Source: Hypnocyclicus thermotrophus (GTDB lineage: Bacteria > Fusobacteriota > Fusobacteriia > Fusobacteriales > Fusobacteriaceae). Taken from it: a stretch of DNA of 64,000 nt. Shown in pieces: positions 9,525 to 16,388 of the stretch. Each line of letters begins with the position of its first letter. Position 1 is the stretch's first letter. Where the stretch lies: positions 130,312 through 194,311 of the forward strand of contig NZ_SOBG01000002.1 in assembly GCF_004365575.1 (NCBI RefSeq), in the 5' to 3' direction. A program made the position numbers and the translations under genes. The notes beneath the pieces are model-generated. The model was given only the letters and a program-made list of their open reading frames with translations, was not told where the DNA came from and did not search any database.

Positions 9525-9980
9525 ATGAATATAGTTTTATTAGAACCAGAAATACCATATAATACAGGAAATATAGGAAGAACATGTGTTCTTACAAATA
9601 CAAATTTGCATTTGATTAAACCTTTTGGTTTTTCTTTAGACGAGAAACAAATTAAAAGAGCAGGTCTTGATTATTGGAAAGATGTTAAGCTATATATACA
9701 TGATAGTTTAGAAGAATTAATAAAAGCAAACAAAAATTCAAATTTTTATTTTGCTACAACTAAAACAAAACAAAAATATAGTGAGGTAAAATATAATAAA
9801 AATGATTTTATAGTATTTGGACCTGAATCAAGAGGGATTCCAGAAGATATATTGAATAAATATAAAGAAAACAATATTACTATTCCAATGACTCCTATAG
9901 GACGTTCATTAAATTTATCAAATTCTGCAGCAATTATTTTATACGAAGCACTTAGACAAATTGATTTTGATTTTTCTTAA
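9525..9980 (+). CDS. trmL: tRNA (cytidine/uridine-34-2'-O)-methyltransferase TrmL
   Basis: SPOUT-fold methyltransferase that 2'-O-methylates the wobble base of certain leucine tRNAs using S-adenosylmethionine. 151 residues, normal for TrmL. Visible family motifs: the N-terminal EPEIPYNTGNIGRTC, the central FGPESRGIP, and the C-terminal knot segment IPMTPIGRSLNLSNSAAI. ATG 9525 is preferred, with GAAAGGTGAG (9511-9520) as ribosome binding site; an in-frame GTG at 9516 is possible and would overlap the kinase stop. It is co-directional with the genes on both sides. Confidence 0.93.
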   Translation: MNIVLLEPEIPYNTGNIGRTCVLTNTNLHLIKPFGFSLDEKQIKRAGLDYWKDVKLYIHDSLEELIKANKNSNFYFATTKTKQKYSEVKYNKNDFIVFGPESRGIPEDILNKYKENNITIPMTPIGRSLNLSNSAAIILYEALRQIDFDFS

Positions 9981-9995
9981 ATATAGGAGATTACT

Positions 9996-10475
9996 GTGAA
10001 GAAGAAAAAATTATTTTTAATATTAATATTAGTAATAACAGCTATAAGTATTAAATTGTTTTATAAAATTAAATATTATGAAGAAATATACTTTTATTCA
10101 AAAAAATATAATATAGAAGATAAATTATTATTGGCTATAATAAAAGTTGAAAGTAATTTTAATAAAGAAGCAATTTCTTATAAAGGAGCAGTAGGCCTTA
10201 TGCAAATAATGCCTTCTACTGCTCGTTGGATAACTAAAAAATATGATTTTAATAGAGAGTATGATTTATTATTTCCTATTGATAATATTGAAATAGGAAC
10301 TATATATTTAAATTATTTGACAAAAAAATTTAATGGGGACTTAAAAAATATATTAATTGCATATAATGCAGGCTCACAAAGAGTGTATAATGATAAATGG
10401 AAAGATATAAAAGAAACAAAATTATATATTTATAAAGTTAAAATTGCTTACTTTTTTTATAAATATATTGTTTGA
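9996..10475 (+). CDS. Lytic murein transglycosylase, SLT family, membrane-anchored
   Basis: Predicted peptidoglycan lytic transglycosylase (Slt70-like catalytic domain), which cleaves glycan strands with formation of 1,6-anhydro ends. 159 residues: an N-terminal transmembrane/signal-anchor helix (about 3-24) and a minimal SLT domain with the catalytic Glu in KVESNF, the GLMQIMPST motif and AYNAG near the C terminus. The start is GTG 9996, 8 bases after ATAGGAGA. There is no substrate-binding or LysM domain. The gene follows trmL by 15 bases and ends just before a strong promoter for the next gene. Confidence 0.88.
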   Translation: MKKKKLFLILILVITAISIKLFYKIKYYEEIYFYSKKYNIEDKLLLAIIKVESNFNKEAISYKGAVGLMQIMPSTARWITKKYDFNREYDLLFPIDNIEIGTIYLNYLTKKFNGDLKNILIAYNAGSQRVYNDKWKDIKETKLYIYKVKIAYFFYKYIV

Positions 10476-10499
10476 CTTTATTTAAGATTATGATATAAT
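10472..10499 (+). promoter_or_regulatory. Promoter of the TM1266-family regulator / hydG region
   Basis: TTGACT (10472-10477), 16-bp spacer, TATAAT (10494-10499) with an extended -10 TG at 10491-10492. The -35 box overlaps the end of the lytic transglycosylase gene. It is a near-consensus sigma-70 promoter. Confidence 0.75.
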
Positions 10500-10519
10500 A
10501 AATTATTGGAGGTATATTT

Positions 10520-10759
10520 GTGAATAGAATAGCAACCTTATCTATTTTTATTGAAAACAAAGATAGTATAAATAAAGTAAATCATATTCTATCAGAATAT
10601 TCAGAAATTATTATTTCAAGAATGGGGATTCCTTATAGAGAAAAGAGAATATCTGTAATAGTATTAATAATTGATGGTAGTAATGAAAATATTGGTGCTC
10701 TTTCTGGTAAAATAGGCAATTTAAATGGAGTATCAGTAAAAACAGCAATGAAAAAATAG
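10520..10759 (+). CDS. TM1266-family putative regulator of the iron-only hydrogenase system
   Basis: Small 79-residue protein of the ferredoxin-like/ACT-like family named after Thermotoga TM1266, which is commonly found beside [FeFe]-hydrogenase maturation genes. The family look is clear: RIATLSIFIENKD, IISRMGIPYREKRISVI, and a GxLxGKIGxLxGVSVKT ending. Its biochemical role is not established. It starts at GTG 10520 after GGAGGT (10508-10513). It is the first gene of the hydG region and is separated from hydG by a 194-base leader that contains a terminator. Confidence 0.8.
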   Translation: MNRIATLSIFIENKDSINKVNHILSEYSEIIISRMGIPYREKRISVIVLIIDGSNENIGALSGKIGNLNGVSVKTAMKK

Positions 10760-10830
10760 TTTTAAATTATATTATTAAGCATAAGTATTAATTTTTTTAA
10801 TTTAAATGGCGAATAAAATTTTATTAATAA

Positions 10831-10920
10831 AAGTTCCTGATTACAAGGAGTAATCTAAGTAAAAGGGAAGGTATATTTGAAAAAAATATTTATATTTTTT
10901 GTTTACCTTCCTCTTTTTTT
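10831..10920 (+). promoter_or_regulatory. Candidate cis-regulatory RNA upstream of hydG (hairpin plus terminator)
   Basis: GATTAC (10839-10844) pairs perfectly with GTAATC (10850-10855) over the loop AAGGA. Flanking TTCCT (10834-10838) can pair with GGGAA (10865-10869), closing a two-part structure. The same GGGAA is part of the left arm of the terminator that follows (10865-10873 with 10904-10912), so the two folds exclude each other. This is the geometry of a transcriptional switch. I do not recognise it as a known riboswitch class. A 15-codon ORF (10806-10853, no Shine-Dalgarno, one Tyr codon) overlaps it. Confidence 0.45.
10865..10920 (+). terminator. Terminator in the hydG leader
   Basis: GGGAAGGTA (10865-10873) pairs with TACCTTCCT (10904-10912); the long loop holds an AT-rich inner stem, and a run of seven T follows (10914-10920). 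It lies 34 bases before the hydG start, so it would stop transcription before hydG unless relieved. Confidence 0.7.
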
Positions 10921-10953
10921 AAGTGGAAGCTTTTTTATTTTATGGAGGGAAAT

Positions 10954-12387
10954 ATGAATAAAGAATTATTAGGTACAACATGGCAAGAGGAAGTAAAGGC
11001 AGAAAGTTTTGTAAATGAAGAATTATTAGAAACATTATTATTAGAAACAAAAAATCCTAGTGAAGAAGAGTTCAATGCAGTAATGGAAAGAGCAAAACAT
11101 CAAGAAAGATTAACTCTTAAAGAAGTAGCAATTTTACTAAATACTGAAGATAAAGATAAAATTCAAGAAATATTTCATTTAGCAAAATCGATAAAAGAAA
11201 GAGTGTATGGAAATAGAGTGGTGTTATTTGCACCTTTATATTTAGGAAATAAATGTACAAATTTATGTACATATTGTGGATTTAAAGCAACAAACCAAGA
11301 TACATTAAGAAAAACACTTTCTTTAGAAGAAGAAAGAAAAGAAATAGAAGCTTTAATTGATGAAGGACATAAAAGACTTATACTAGTGTATGGAACACAT
11401 CCTGATTATAAAGCGGATTATATTGCAGAAACAGTAAAATTAGCGTACTCAATAAAAAATGGTAATGGTGAGATAAGAAGAGTAAATATAAATGCAGCAC
11501 CACAAACGATAGAGGATTATAAACTTATAAAAGATGCAGGAATAGGAACATATCAAATATTTCAAGAAACTTATCATCAAGAAACATATAAAAAAGTTCA
11601 TATAGCAGGAGAAAAATCTAATTTTAAATGGCGATTATTTGGATTGAGTAGAGCAATGGAGGCAGGACTTGATGATGTAGGAATAGGAGCTTTATTTGGT
11701 TTATATAATTGGAAATTTGAAGTATTAGGACTTATGCAACATGTAGAACATTTAGAAAAAGAATATAATGTAGGACCACATACAATATCTTTTCCTAGAT
11801 TAAAAGAAGCAAATGGATTATTAAAAAATGAAAAATATTTAGTTAATGATGATGAATTAAAAAGAATAATAGCAATATTAAGACTTGCAGTACCATATAC
11901 AGGACTTATCCTAACTGCAAGAGAAGAACCAGAATTAAGAAGAGAATGTATGGAACTTGGAGTATCACAAATTGATGCAGGAACTCAAATAGAACTACAA
12001 GGATATTCAAAACACAAAAGGGAGCAAGATTTAAAAAAAGAACAATTTAAAATAGGTGATAGTAGAAGTCTTGATGAAGTAATGAGAGAACTTATGCAAG
12101 GAGGATTTACACCATCATTTTGTACAGCTTGTTATAGATTAGGGAGAACAGGTGAACATTTTATGGAGTTTTCAAAACCTGGATTTATTCATAATTTTTG
12201 TACTCCAAACGCTGTCCTTACATTAGCTGAATATTTAGAAGATTATGCAAGTGAAGAAACTAAAAAAATTGGATATGAATTGATAGAAAAAGAAATTGAT
12301 AAATCAAATGTAAAAGAAGACATAAAAGTTACATTAAAAGAAAAATTAGAAAAAGTAAAAATTGGTCAAAGAGATTTATACTATTAG
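10954..12387 (+). CDS. hydG: [FeFe]-hydrogenase maturase HydG (radical SAM tyrosine lyase)
   Basis: Radical SAM enzyme that cleaves tyrosine to p-cresol and dehydroglycine and yields the CO and CN- ligands of the H-cluster as an iron-carbonyl-cyanide synthon. 477 residues. The SAM-cluster motif is CTNLCTYC (Cys101, Cys105, Cys108). The C-terminal CTACYRLGRTG and a later Cys (NFCTPNA) form the second 'dangler' cluster site that separates HydG from its relative ThiH. ATG 10954 is preferred over 10942, because GGAGGGA (10944-10950) then serves as ribosome binding site. It is followed after 10 bases by aspA. hydE, hydF and the hydrogenase itself are not in the window. Confidence 0.95.
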   Translation: MNKELLGTTWQEEVKAESFVNEELLETLLLETKNPSEEEFNAVMERAKHQERLTLKEVAILLNTEDKDKIQEIFHLAKSIKERVYGNRVVLFAPLYLGNKCTNLCTYCGFKATNQDTLRKTLSLEEERKEIEALIDEGHKRLILVYGTHPDYKADYIAETVKLAYSIKNGNGEIRRVNINAAPQTIEDYKLIKDAGIGTYQIFQETYHQETYKKVHIAGEKSNFKWRLFGLSRAMEAGLDDVGIGALFGLYNWKFEVLGLMQHVEHLEKEYNVGPHTISFPRLKEANGLLKNEKYLVNDDELKRIIAILRLAVPYTGLILTAREEPELRRECMELGVSQIDAGTQIELQGYSKHKREQDLKKEQFKIGDSRSLDEVMRELMQGGFTPSFCTACYRLGRTGEHFMEFSKPGFIHNFCTPNAVLTLAEYLEDYASEETKKIGYELIEKEIDKSNVKEDIKVTLKEKLEKVKIGQRDLYY

Positions 12388-12397
12388 GAGCTTAAGT

Positions 12398-13729
12398 ATG
12401 AATTATAGAATAGAAAAAGATAGTTTAGGACAAGTAAAAATAGAAAAAAATAAATATTATGGAATAAATACTAAAAGAGCTTTGGAAAATTTTGAACATA
12501 AAGGTAAAAAATTAAACTTAGAAATTATTAAATCTATGGCCATTGTAAAAATGGCTGCTGCTATTGCAAATAAAAAAATAAATAAATTAGATAAAAAAAT
12601 GGCTGATTTTATAATAGAATCTTGTGAGGAAATATATAGTGGGAAATATAATACTGAATTTCCATTGTATGCTATACAAGGTGGTGCAGGAACTTCGATT
12701 AATATGAATATAAATGAAGTGATTGCAAATATTATATTAGAAAAAATGGGCTATGAAAAAGGAAGATATGATATAGTTAATCCTATTGAACATATAAATT
12801 TGTCTCAATCAACAAATGATGTTTTTCCTACTGCAGTGAAAATAAGTGTAATAAGAATTCTTAGGGAATTAATAAACGAAGTAATGAAATTACAAGAAAT
12901 TTTACAAGAAAAAGAAACTGAATTTTCAAATGTATTTAAAATAGGAAGAACACAATTTCAAGATGCTGTACCAATGAGTGTAGGATCAGAATTTTCAGCT
13001 TATGCAGAAGCTGTCTCTAGAGATAGATGGAGATTATATAAAATAGAAGAAAGAATAAGAAGAATAAATATTGGTGGAACAGCAATAGGAACAGGAGTTG
13101 GAGCTAGTTTAAAATATAGATATTATGTAAGTGAGGAACTTAAAAGACTTACAGGATATGGATTAGCTAGAGCAGAAAATCTAATAGATGCAACACAAAA
13201 TATGGATGTATTTGTAGAAGTATCTAGTTTATTAAAAACACTTGCGGTAAATTTAAATAAAATGGCAAAAGATTTAAGAATATTGTCTAGTGGACCAAAT
13301 GCTGGATTAAATGAAATAAATCTCCCAAAATTACAAATAGGTTCTAGTATAATGCCAGGGAAAATAAACCCCGTAGGTCCTGAATTTATCCAACAAATAT
13401 ATTTTAAAATTATAGGGAATGATCTTACATTAACTATGGCTTGCGCAGATGGTGAATTAGAATTAAATGCATTTACACCAATAATTGCAGAATCTATATT
13501 AGAATCAATAGAGCTTTTAAGAGATGGGATAAAAGTATTTGCTGAAAAAGTTGTAAAAGGAATAACTGTAAATAAAGAAACATGTAGAAAATATGTAGAA
13601 AGTAGTTTAACAAAAGCAACAGAGCTTATTGATAAATTTGGATACGAGTTTTTATCTGAGATATTGAAAGAAAGCAATAAAACAGGAAAACATTATTTAG
13701 ATATTTTAAAAGAAAAAAAATTAATTTAA
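12398..13729 (+). CDS. aspA: Aspartate ammonia-lyase (aspartase)
   Basis: Member of the fumarase/aspartase superfamily, 443 residues, converting L-aspartate to fumarate and ammonia. Motifs: NLSQSTNDVFPTA in the first conserved region and the signature GSSIMPGKINPVGPEF. The 'STNDVFPTA' and 'INPVGPE' forms fit aspartase better than class II fumarase (which has SSNDTFPTA and NPTQCE). ATG 12398 follows TAGGAG at 12385-12390. The gene is 10 bases behind hydG; aspartase genes accompany hyd maturation genes in a number of anaerobes, perhaps as an ammonia source, though that link is an inference. The transcript ends at a 16-bp hairpin. Confidence 0.85.
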   Translation: MNYRIEKDSLGQVKIEKNKYYGINTKRALENFEHKGKKLNLEIIKSMAIVKMAAAIANKKINKLDKKMADFIIESCEEIYSGKYNTEFPLYAIQGGAGTSINMNINEVIANIILEKMGYEKGRYDIVNPIEHINLSQSTNDVFPTAVKISVIRILRELINEVMKLQEILQEKETEFSNVFKIGRTQFQDAVPMSVGSEFSAYAEAVSRDRWRLYKIEERIRRINIGGTAIGTGVGASLKYRYYVSEELKRLTGYGLARAENLIDATQNMDVFVEVSSLLKTLAVNLNKMAKDLRILSSGPNAGLNEINLPKLQIGSSIMPGKINPVGPEFIQQIYFKIIGNDLTLTMACADGELELNAFTPIIAESILESIELLRDGIKVFAEKVVKGITVNKETCRKYVESSLTKATELIDKFGYEFLSEILKESNKTGKHYLDILKEKKLI

Positions 13730-13730
13730 T

Positions 13731-13765
13731 AAAACCACCTTTTGGCCAAGCCAAAAGGTGGTTTT
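13731..13765. terminator. Bidirectional terminator between aspA and malic enzyme
   Basis: Perfect 16-bp stem: AAAACCACCTTTTGGC (13731-13746) with GCCAAAAGGTGGTTTT (13750-13765), loop CAA. The A-tract on the left and T-tract on the right serve both convergent genes. Confidence 0.93.
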
Positions 13766-13766
13766 A

Positions 13767-14918
13767 TTATTGAACACATTTTTTAATTGCATTAGCTACA
13801 TTTTCAACAACTTTTTTATTAAAAGCGTCTGGAATAATATAATTATCTGCTAATTCTTCATCTGGTATAACATTAGCTATAGCATATGCTGCAGCTATTT
13901 TCATTTCCTCAGTAATGGTTTTAGCTCTAGCATCTAAAGCACCTCTAAATATTCCTGGAAAAGCTAATACATTATTTATTTGATTAGGATAATCGGATCT
14001 ACCTGTACCAATTATTTTAGCTCCTGCTTTTTTTGCAAGTTCTGGCATTATTTCAGGAGTAGGATTGGCCATTGCAAAAATAACTGGATCAGTATTCATA
14101 GATTTTATCATGTCTTTAGTTACTATATTAGGAGCAGATACTCCAATAAATACATCAGCATTTTTTAAAGCAGTGGCTAAAGATCCTTTTATTAAATTAT
14201 TATTAGTAATTGATGCTATTTCATTATGAAGAGGATTTTCATAATGAATATTTTTATTTAAAATTCCATTTATATCACAAGCTATTATATTTTTAGGATT
14301 TAACTGTTTTATCATTTTTATAATAGCACTTCCAGCAGCACCTATGCCATTTACTACTATAGTAGCTTTTGTAATATCTTTTTTAAGATATCTATAAGCA
14401 TTTATTAGTGCAGCAGTTACAACTATAGCAGTACCGTGTTGATCATCGTGAAATACTGGTATATCAAGCTCTTCTTTTAATCGTCTTTCTATTTCTACGC
14501 ATCTGGGAGCTGAAATATCTTCTAAATTTATTCCACCAAAATTTGGAGCAATAAGTTTTACAGTTTTAACTATTTCATCTACATCATTTGTATTTAAACA
14601 TAAAGGAACAGCATTTACACCAGCAAATTCTTTAAATAAAATAGCTTTACCTTCCATTACAGGTAGACCAGCATAAGGACCAATATCTCCAAGTCCAAGA
14701 ACAGCACTGCCATCACTAACTACAGCAACAAGATTTCCTTTAGAAGTATACTTATAAATGTTTTCTTTATTTTTTACTATTTCTCTACAAGGTTCTGCTA
14801 CTCCTGGAGAATATGCTAAAGTTAAATCATTTTTATTTTTGACATTAATTTTTGATATTACTTCAATTTTTCCTTTATTTTTTTCATGCAATTCTAACGC
14901 TTTTTTGTATATATCCAT
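13767..14918 (-). CDS. NAD(P)-dependent malic enzyme (oxaloacetate-decarboxylating)
   Basis: Converts malate to pyruvate and CO2 with reduction of NAD(P). 383 residues, the short bacterial type without a C-terminal phosphotransacetylase domain. Visible: AYSPGVAEPC, the metal/substrate region EGKAILFKEFAGVNAVP, HDDQHGTAIV, the dinucleotide-binding loop VVNGIGAAGSAI, and GTGRSDYPNQINN. Whether NAD or NADP is used cannot be told from sequence with certainty. Shine-Dalgarno GGGGGAA precedes ATG 14918. It lies 29 bases behind the fumarase beta gene, so the pair would convert fumarate to pyruvate. Confidence 0.93.
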   Translation of the reverse strand: MDIYKKALELHEKNKGKIEVISKINVKNKNDLTLAYSPGVAEPCREIVKNKENIYKYTSKGNLVAVVSDGSAVLGLGDIGPYAGLPVMEGKAILFKEFAGVNAVPLCLNTNDVDEIVKTVKLIAPNFGGINLEDISAPRCVEIERRLKEELDIPVFHDDQHGTAIVVTAALINAYRYLKKDITKATIVVNGIGAAGSAIIKMIKQLNPKNIIACDINGILNKNIHYENPLHNEIASITNNNLIKGSLATALKNADVFIGVSAPNIVTKDMIKSMNTDPVIFAMANPTPEIMPELAKKAGAKIIGTGRSDYPNQINNVLAFPGIFRGALDARAKTITEEMKIAAAYAIANVIPDEELADNYIIPDAFNKKVVENVANAIKKCVQ

Positions 14919-14947
14919 TTTTTCCCCCGATTATTTTAATTTTTTTA

Positions 14948-15478
14948 TTATAAACAAGTAGTTTCATATAGATCATTACCATAAGTATCATTTACTACAA
15001 AAACAGGAAAATCTTCTACATATAATTTTCTTATAGCTTCTGTTCCAAGGTCTTCATATGCAATAAGTTCAGCACTTTTTACACATTTTGAAAGCAAAGC
15101 AGCAGTCCCACCAACGGCTGCAAAATAAATAGCTTTATTTTTTTTAATAGCTTCTTTAACTTTTTTATTTCGAGGCCCTTTTCCAATCATTGCTTTTAAT
15201 CCATGTTCAAGTAAAATTGGAGTATAATCATCCATTCTATAACTTGTTGTTGGACCACATGGACCTATAATATCTCCTGGTTTTGCTGGAGCTGGACCAA
15301 CATAATAAATTATTTGATTTTTTAAATTAAATGGTAATTCTTTCCCATTTTTAAGTAATTTAACTAATCTTTTATGAGCTAAATCTCTTGCAGTATATAT
15401 ATATCCTGAAATATATACTTTTTCCCCACATTTTAAGCTTTCCAAACTTTTTGGATTAATAGGTGTTGTAATTTTCAT
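14948..15478 (-). CDS. Class I fumarate hydratase / tartrate dehydratase, beta (C-terminal) subunit
   Basis: 176-residue beta subunit of a two-subunit iron-sulfur hydro-lyase (fumarase class I or the related tartrate dehydratase). Features: the N-terminal IYTARDLAHKR, the central VGPAPAKPGDIIGPCGPTTS and the YRMDDYTPIL segment, and an AVGGTAAL loop. The cluster-binding alpha subunit is normally encoded directly upstream, but the upstream gene here is a HAD phosphatase, so the alpha gene must be elsewhere if the enzyme is functional. The neighbouring malic enzyme favours fumarate as substrate. Confidence 0.87.
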   Translation of the reverse strand: MKITTPINPKSLESLKCGEKVYISGYIYTARDLAHKRLVKLLKNGKELPFNLKNQIIYYVGPAPAKPGDIIGPCGPTTSYRMDDYTPILLEHGLKAMIGKGPRNKKVKEAIKKNKAIYFAAVGGTAALLSKCVKSAELIAYEDLGTEAIRKLYVEDFPVFVVNDTYGNDLYETTCL

Positions 15479-15496
15479 TATTCCCCCTTTGTAAAA

Positions 15497-16297
15497 TTAT
15501 ATATTAAAAATATTTATTAGTTTTTTTAATACCCCATTATTATCATTTTTATCTATTACTTCGAGATGTGGCAAACTTTCCTTTAATTTATAGTGTGCAT
15601 TACCCATAATAAATCCTAAACCAGATTCATTTAAAAGTTCATAATCATTAAAACCATCACCAAAAGCTATTGTTTCATGCTTATCAATATTAAAATTTTT
15701 AAGTATAGAAAATACAGCATGAGCTTTTGAAGTATTAGCATTAATAATTTCTAAAGAGTATTCTGTAGAAAACATTGTCTTTATTTTATTGCTTATAGAT
15801 TGTATATCTTTTTCTAATTTCAATAATTTTTCATGATCACCAATATATACTAGTTTTGTAATGTTTTTATCTCTAAAATTATTAAAATTAGATATTTTGT
15901 ATTTATATCCTGTTTTTTCTTGGTATTCAACTATTTCTTTTATAAAAATATCTTTTTCTACAAACCAATCTTCGTTGTAATATAAATTAGGAATAATATC
16001 ATTGTCAATTTTTAAATCTAAAATTTCATTAACAATATTTTTGTCTATTTCATACTCTTTAATAAGTTTATCTTGATAGTAAATTCTACTACCATTATTT
16101 GTAACTAAAGGAGTATCTAAAGATAATTCTTTTTTTACAGGAAGAGCATCATATAAACATCTACCTGTAGCAATTATTACTTTTAAACCAGAATTTATTA
16201 ATTTCTGTATATATAAATTTGTTTCTTTATCAATTTTTCCATTACTTTTAAGTAAAGTTCCGTCTAAATCAAATGCGATAGCTTTTATATGTTTCAT
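15497..16297 (-). CDS. HAD-superfamily (Cof-type, IIB) phosphatase
   Basis: 266-residue HAD hydrolase, likely a cytosolic phosphatase for sugar phosphates or similar small molecules. Motif I is FDLDGTLL (nucleophile and acid Asp), motif II a Thr in IIATGR, and motif IV GDGFNDYELL; a large C2B cap lies between. Specific substrate cannot be assigned. First gene of a run with the fumarase beta and malic enzyme genes (18- and 29-base gaps). An extended -10 promoter (TG-T-TATAAT, minus strand 16332-16324) lies upstream. Confidence 0.88.
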   Translation of the reverse strand: MKHIKAIAFDLDGTLLKSNGKIDKETNLYIQKLINSGLKVIIATGRCLYDALPVKKELSLDTPLVTNNGSRIYYQDKLIKEYEIDKNIVNEILDLKIDNDIIPNLYYNEDWFVEKDIFIKEIVEYQEKTGYKYKISNFNNFRDKNITKLVYIGDHEKLLKLEKDIQSISNKIKTMFSTEYSLEIINANTSKAHAVFSILKNFNIDKHETIAFGDGFNDYELLNESGLGFIMGNAHYKLKESLPHLEVIDKNDNNGVLKKLINIFNI

Positions 16298-16323
16298 TTG
16301 TCATCACCTATTTTTTTTATTAT

Positions 16324-16332
16324 ATTATAACA
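16324..16332 (-). promoter_or_regulatory. Extended -10 promoter for HAD-fumarase beta-malic enzyme genes
   Basis: On the minus strand TG (16332-16331), T, then TATAAT (16329-16324), about 30 bases ahead of the HAD gene. No convincing -35 box is seen. Confidence 0.5.
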
Positions 16333-16359
16333 TAAAATCAAATAATCATAAACAAAAAA

Positions 16360-16384
16360 AGTACACCTAAATTTTAGGTGTACT
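16360..16384 (-). terminator. Terminator after nrdD
   Basis: Stem AGTACACCTA / TAGGTGTACT (16360-16369 and 16375-16384) with a 5-base loop; on the minus strand it is followed by a run of seven T. Confidence 0.88.
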
Positions 16385-16388
16385 GAAA

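Noticed and set aside
10806-10853. 15-codon ORF in the hydG leader containing one Tyr codon, as a tyrosine leader peptide
   Set aside because: No Shine-Dalgarno sequence and only a single Tyr codon; not enough for an attenuation peptide.
10834-10870. Possible TPP riboswitch (CCTGAT ... TAAT ... GGGAA) before hydG
   Set aside because: The 5' half with CTGAGA and GGGGTGC is absent upstream and the TAAT lies inside a perfect stem, so the likeness is partial and probably chance.
13123-13677. Long open frame antisense to aspA
   Set aside because: It is a reverse-strand shadow of a well-conserved gene, without a ribosome binding site or family resemblance; similar shadows lie opposite smc, the ABC ATPase and trpC.
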